NCBI GenBank assembly: GCA_934693165.1
Contig: CAKUUX010000027.1
Span: forward strand, 1-5,746
Direction of reading: 5' to 3'
Origin: an uncultured Candidatus Melainabacteria bacterium
Lineage (GTDB): Bacteria; Cyanobacteriota; Vampirovibrionia; Gastranaerophilales; Gastranaerophilaceae
DNA: 5,746 nucleotides
The notes below the pieces were generated by a model, which saw only the letters and a program-made list of their open reading frames with translations, was not told where the DNA came from and made no database searches. Made by a program: the position numbers and the translations under genes. Positions 5,586 to 5,746 of this stretch are shown piece by piece (position 1 is the first letter of the stretch; each line of letters opens with the position of its first letter).

Positions 5586-5649
5586 GATTTTAAATTTTGA
5601 GATTTTAAGAGAGAGAGTATAAAAAATTTGTTTTAATTATTACTTTTTG

Positions 5650-5690
5650 TTTTAATTTGTTTTCTTTTCTTTTCTTTTCTTTTCTTTAGT
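5650..5690. repeat. Pentanucleotide microsatellite (TTTTC)n
   Basis: The right arm has about five TTTTC units in tandem, where the left arm has about two (AAAAG on the coding strand, near 84-94). The tract lies in the 3' untranslated region of the right partial gene, so it should not change protein sequence. Slippage is the likely source of the difference. Confidence 0.8.
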
Positions 5691-5711
5691 TTCCTATCTT
5701 TCAGTTATCTA

Positions 5712-5746
5712 TTATGCTAAACCGAAGTTTGATACACAGTTTTGTG
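5712..5746 (-). CDS. 3' end of an unrecognised gene (right copy), truncated by the window edge
   Basis: On the minus strand, after a partial codon, the frame reads QNCVSNFGLA and stops at TAA (5714-5712), followed by TAG. Every base is identical to the left copy. The gene enters from the right and converges on the 156-residue protein gene. Only ten codons are visible, so the family and function cannot be given, and it cannot be told whether the two full genes are identical or share only their 3' ends. Confidence 0.5.
   Translation of the reverse strand, partial: QNCVSNFGLA

Larger units (their letters stand above)
5552..5746 (-). repeat. Right arm of the long inverted repeat (195 bp)
   Basis: This is the reverse complement of 25-189 apart from one substitution and 30 extra bases near 5650-5690. 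The extra bases consist of added copies of a TTTTC pentamer (AAAAG on the minus strand) plus a partial duplication of the neighbouring AAATTAAAACAAA-type sequence. The arm runs to the window end, so its outer limit is unseen. Confidence 0.95.

Noticed and set aside
1..5746. A linear plasmid or phage with terminal inverted repeats, or a composite transposon
   Set aside because: The arms contain the ends of coding frames entering from outside, and there is no transposase, replication or terminal-protein gene; duplicated genes or an assembly break at a repeat fit better.

Overview
This is a very AT-rich bacterial segment with short Shine-Dalgarno leaders, sigma70-type promoters and compact intrinsic terminators. 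All stops used are TAA or TAG. The gene mix (membrane-anchored kelch-like proteins, an orphan CpaE/TadZ-type ATPase, a response regulator with its receiver at the C-terminus) resembles uncultured gut lineages such as Gastranaerophilales (Vampirovibrionia). That placement is an impression from style and gene content, not from a marker gene.

Layout: the window is bounded by a near-identical inverted repeat (about 25-189 and 5552-5746). Each arm carries the last codons of a protein ending QNCVSNFGLA, its 3' untranslated region and its terminator. The two arms point inward, so two copies of the same gene end converge on the window from outside. Between the arms lie: (1) a short spacer with a REP-like dispersed repeat and a promoter; (2) two tandem, paralogous, membrane-anchored kelch-like genes (377-1534 and 1538-2527), the second broken by one in-frame TAA; (3) on the minus strand, a CpaE/TadZ-like gene (2562-3758) and, upstream of it, an unlisted 49-residue ORF (3849-3998), separated by a strong bidirectional terminator; (4) on the plus strand, a response regulator (4131-4805) with an extended -10 promoter and its own terminator; (5) an unrecognised 156-residue protein (4907-5377) with its own promoter, Shine-Dalgarno and UUCG-loop terminator; (6) a gene-free tail containing the right repeat arm.

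Functionally, the middle of the window is signalling and localisation. The CpaE-like protein has a receiver lacking the phosphoacceptor Asp, fused to a MinD-type ATPase with an altered P-loop. The divergently transcribed response regulator keeps all its phosphorylation residues. No pilus, secretion or histidine kinase gene is present, so partners must be encoded elsewhere. The kelch-like pair looks like part of an expanding surface or periplasmic family. The most notable structure is the recent inverted duplication framing the window: it could permit inversion of the 5.4-kb interior, or may have caused an assembly break.
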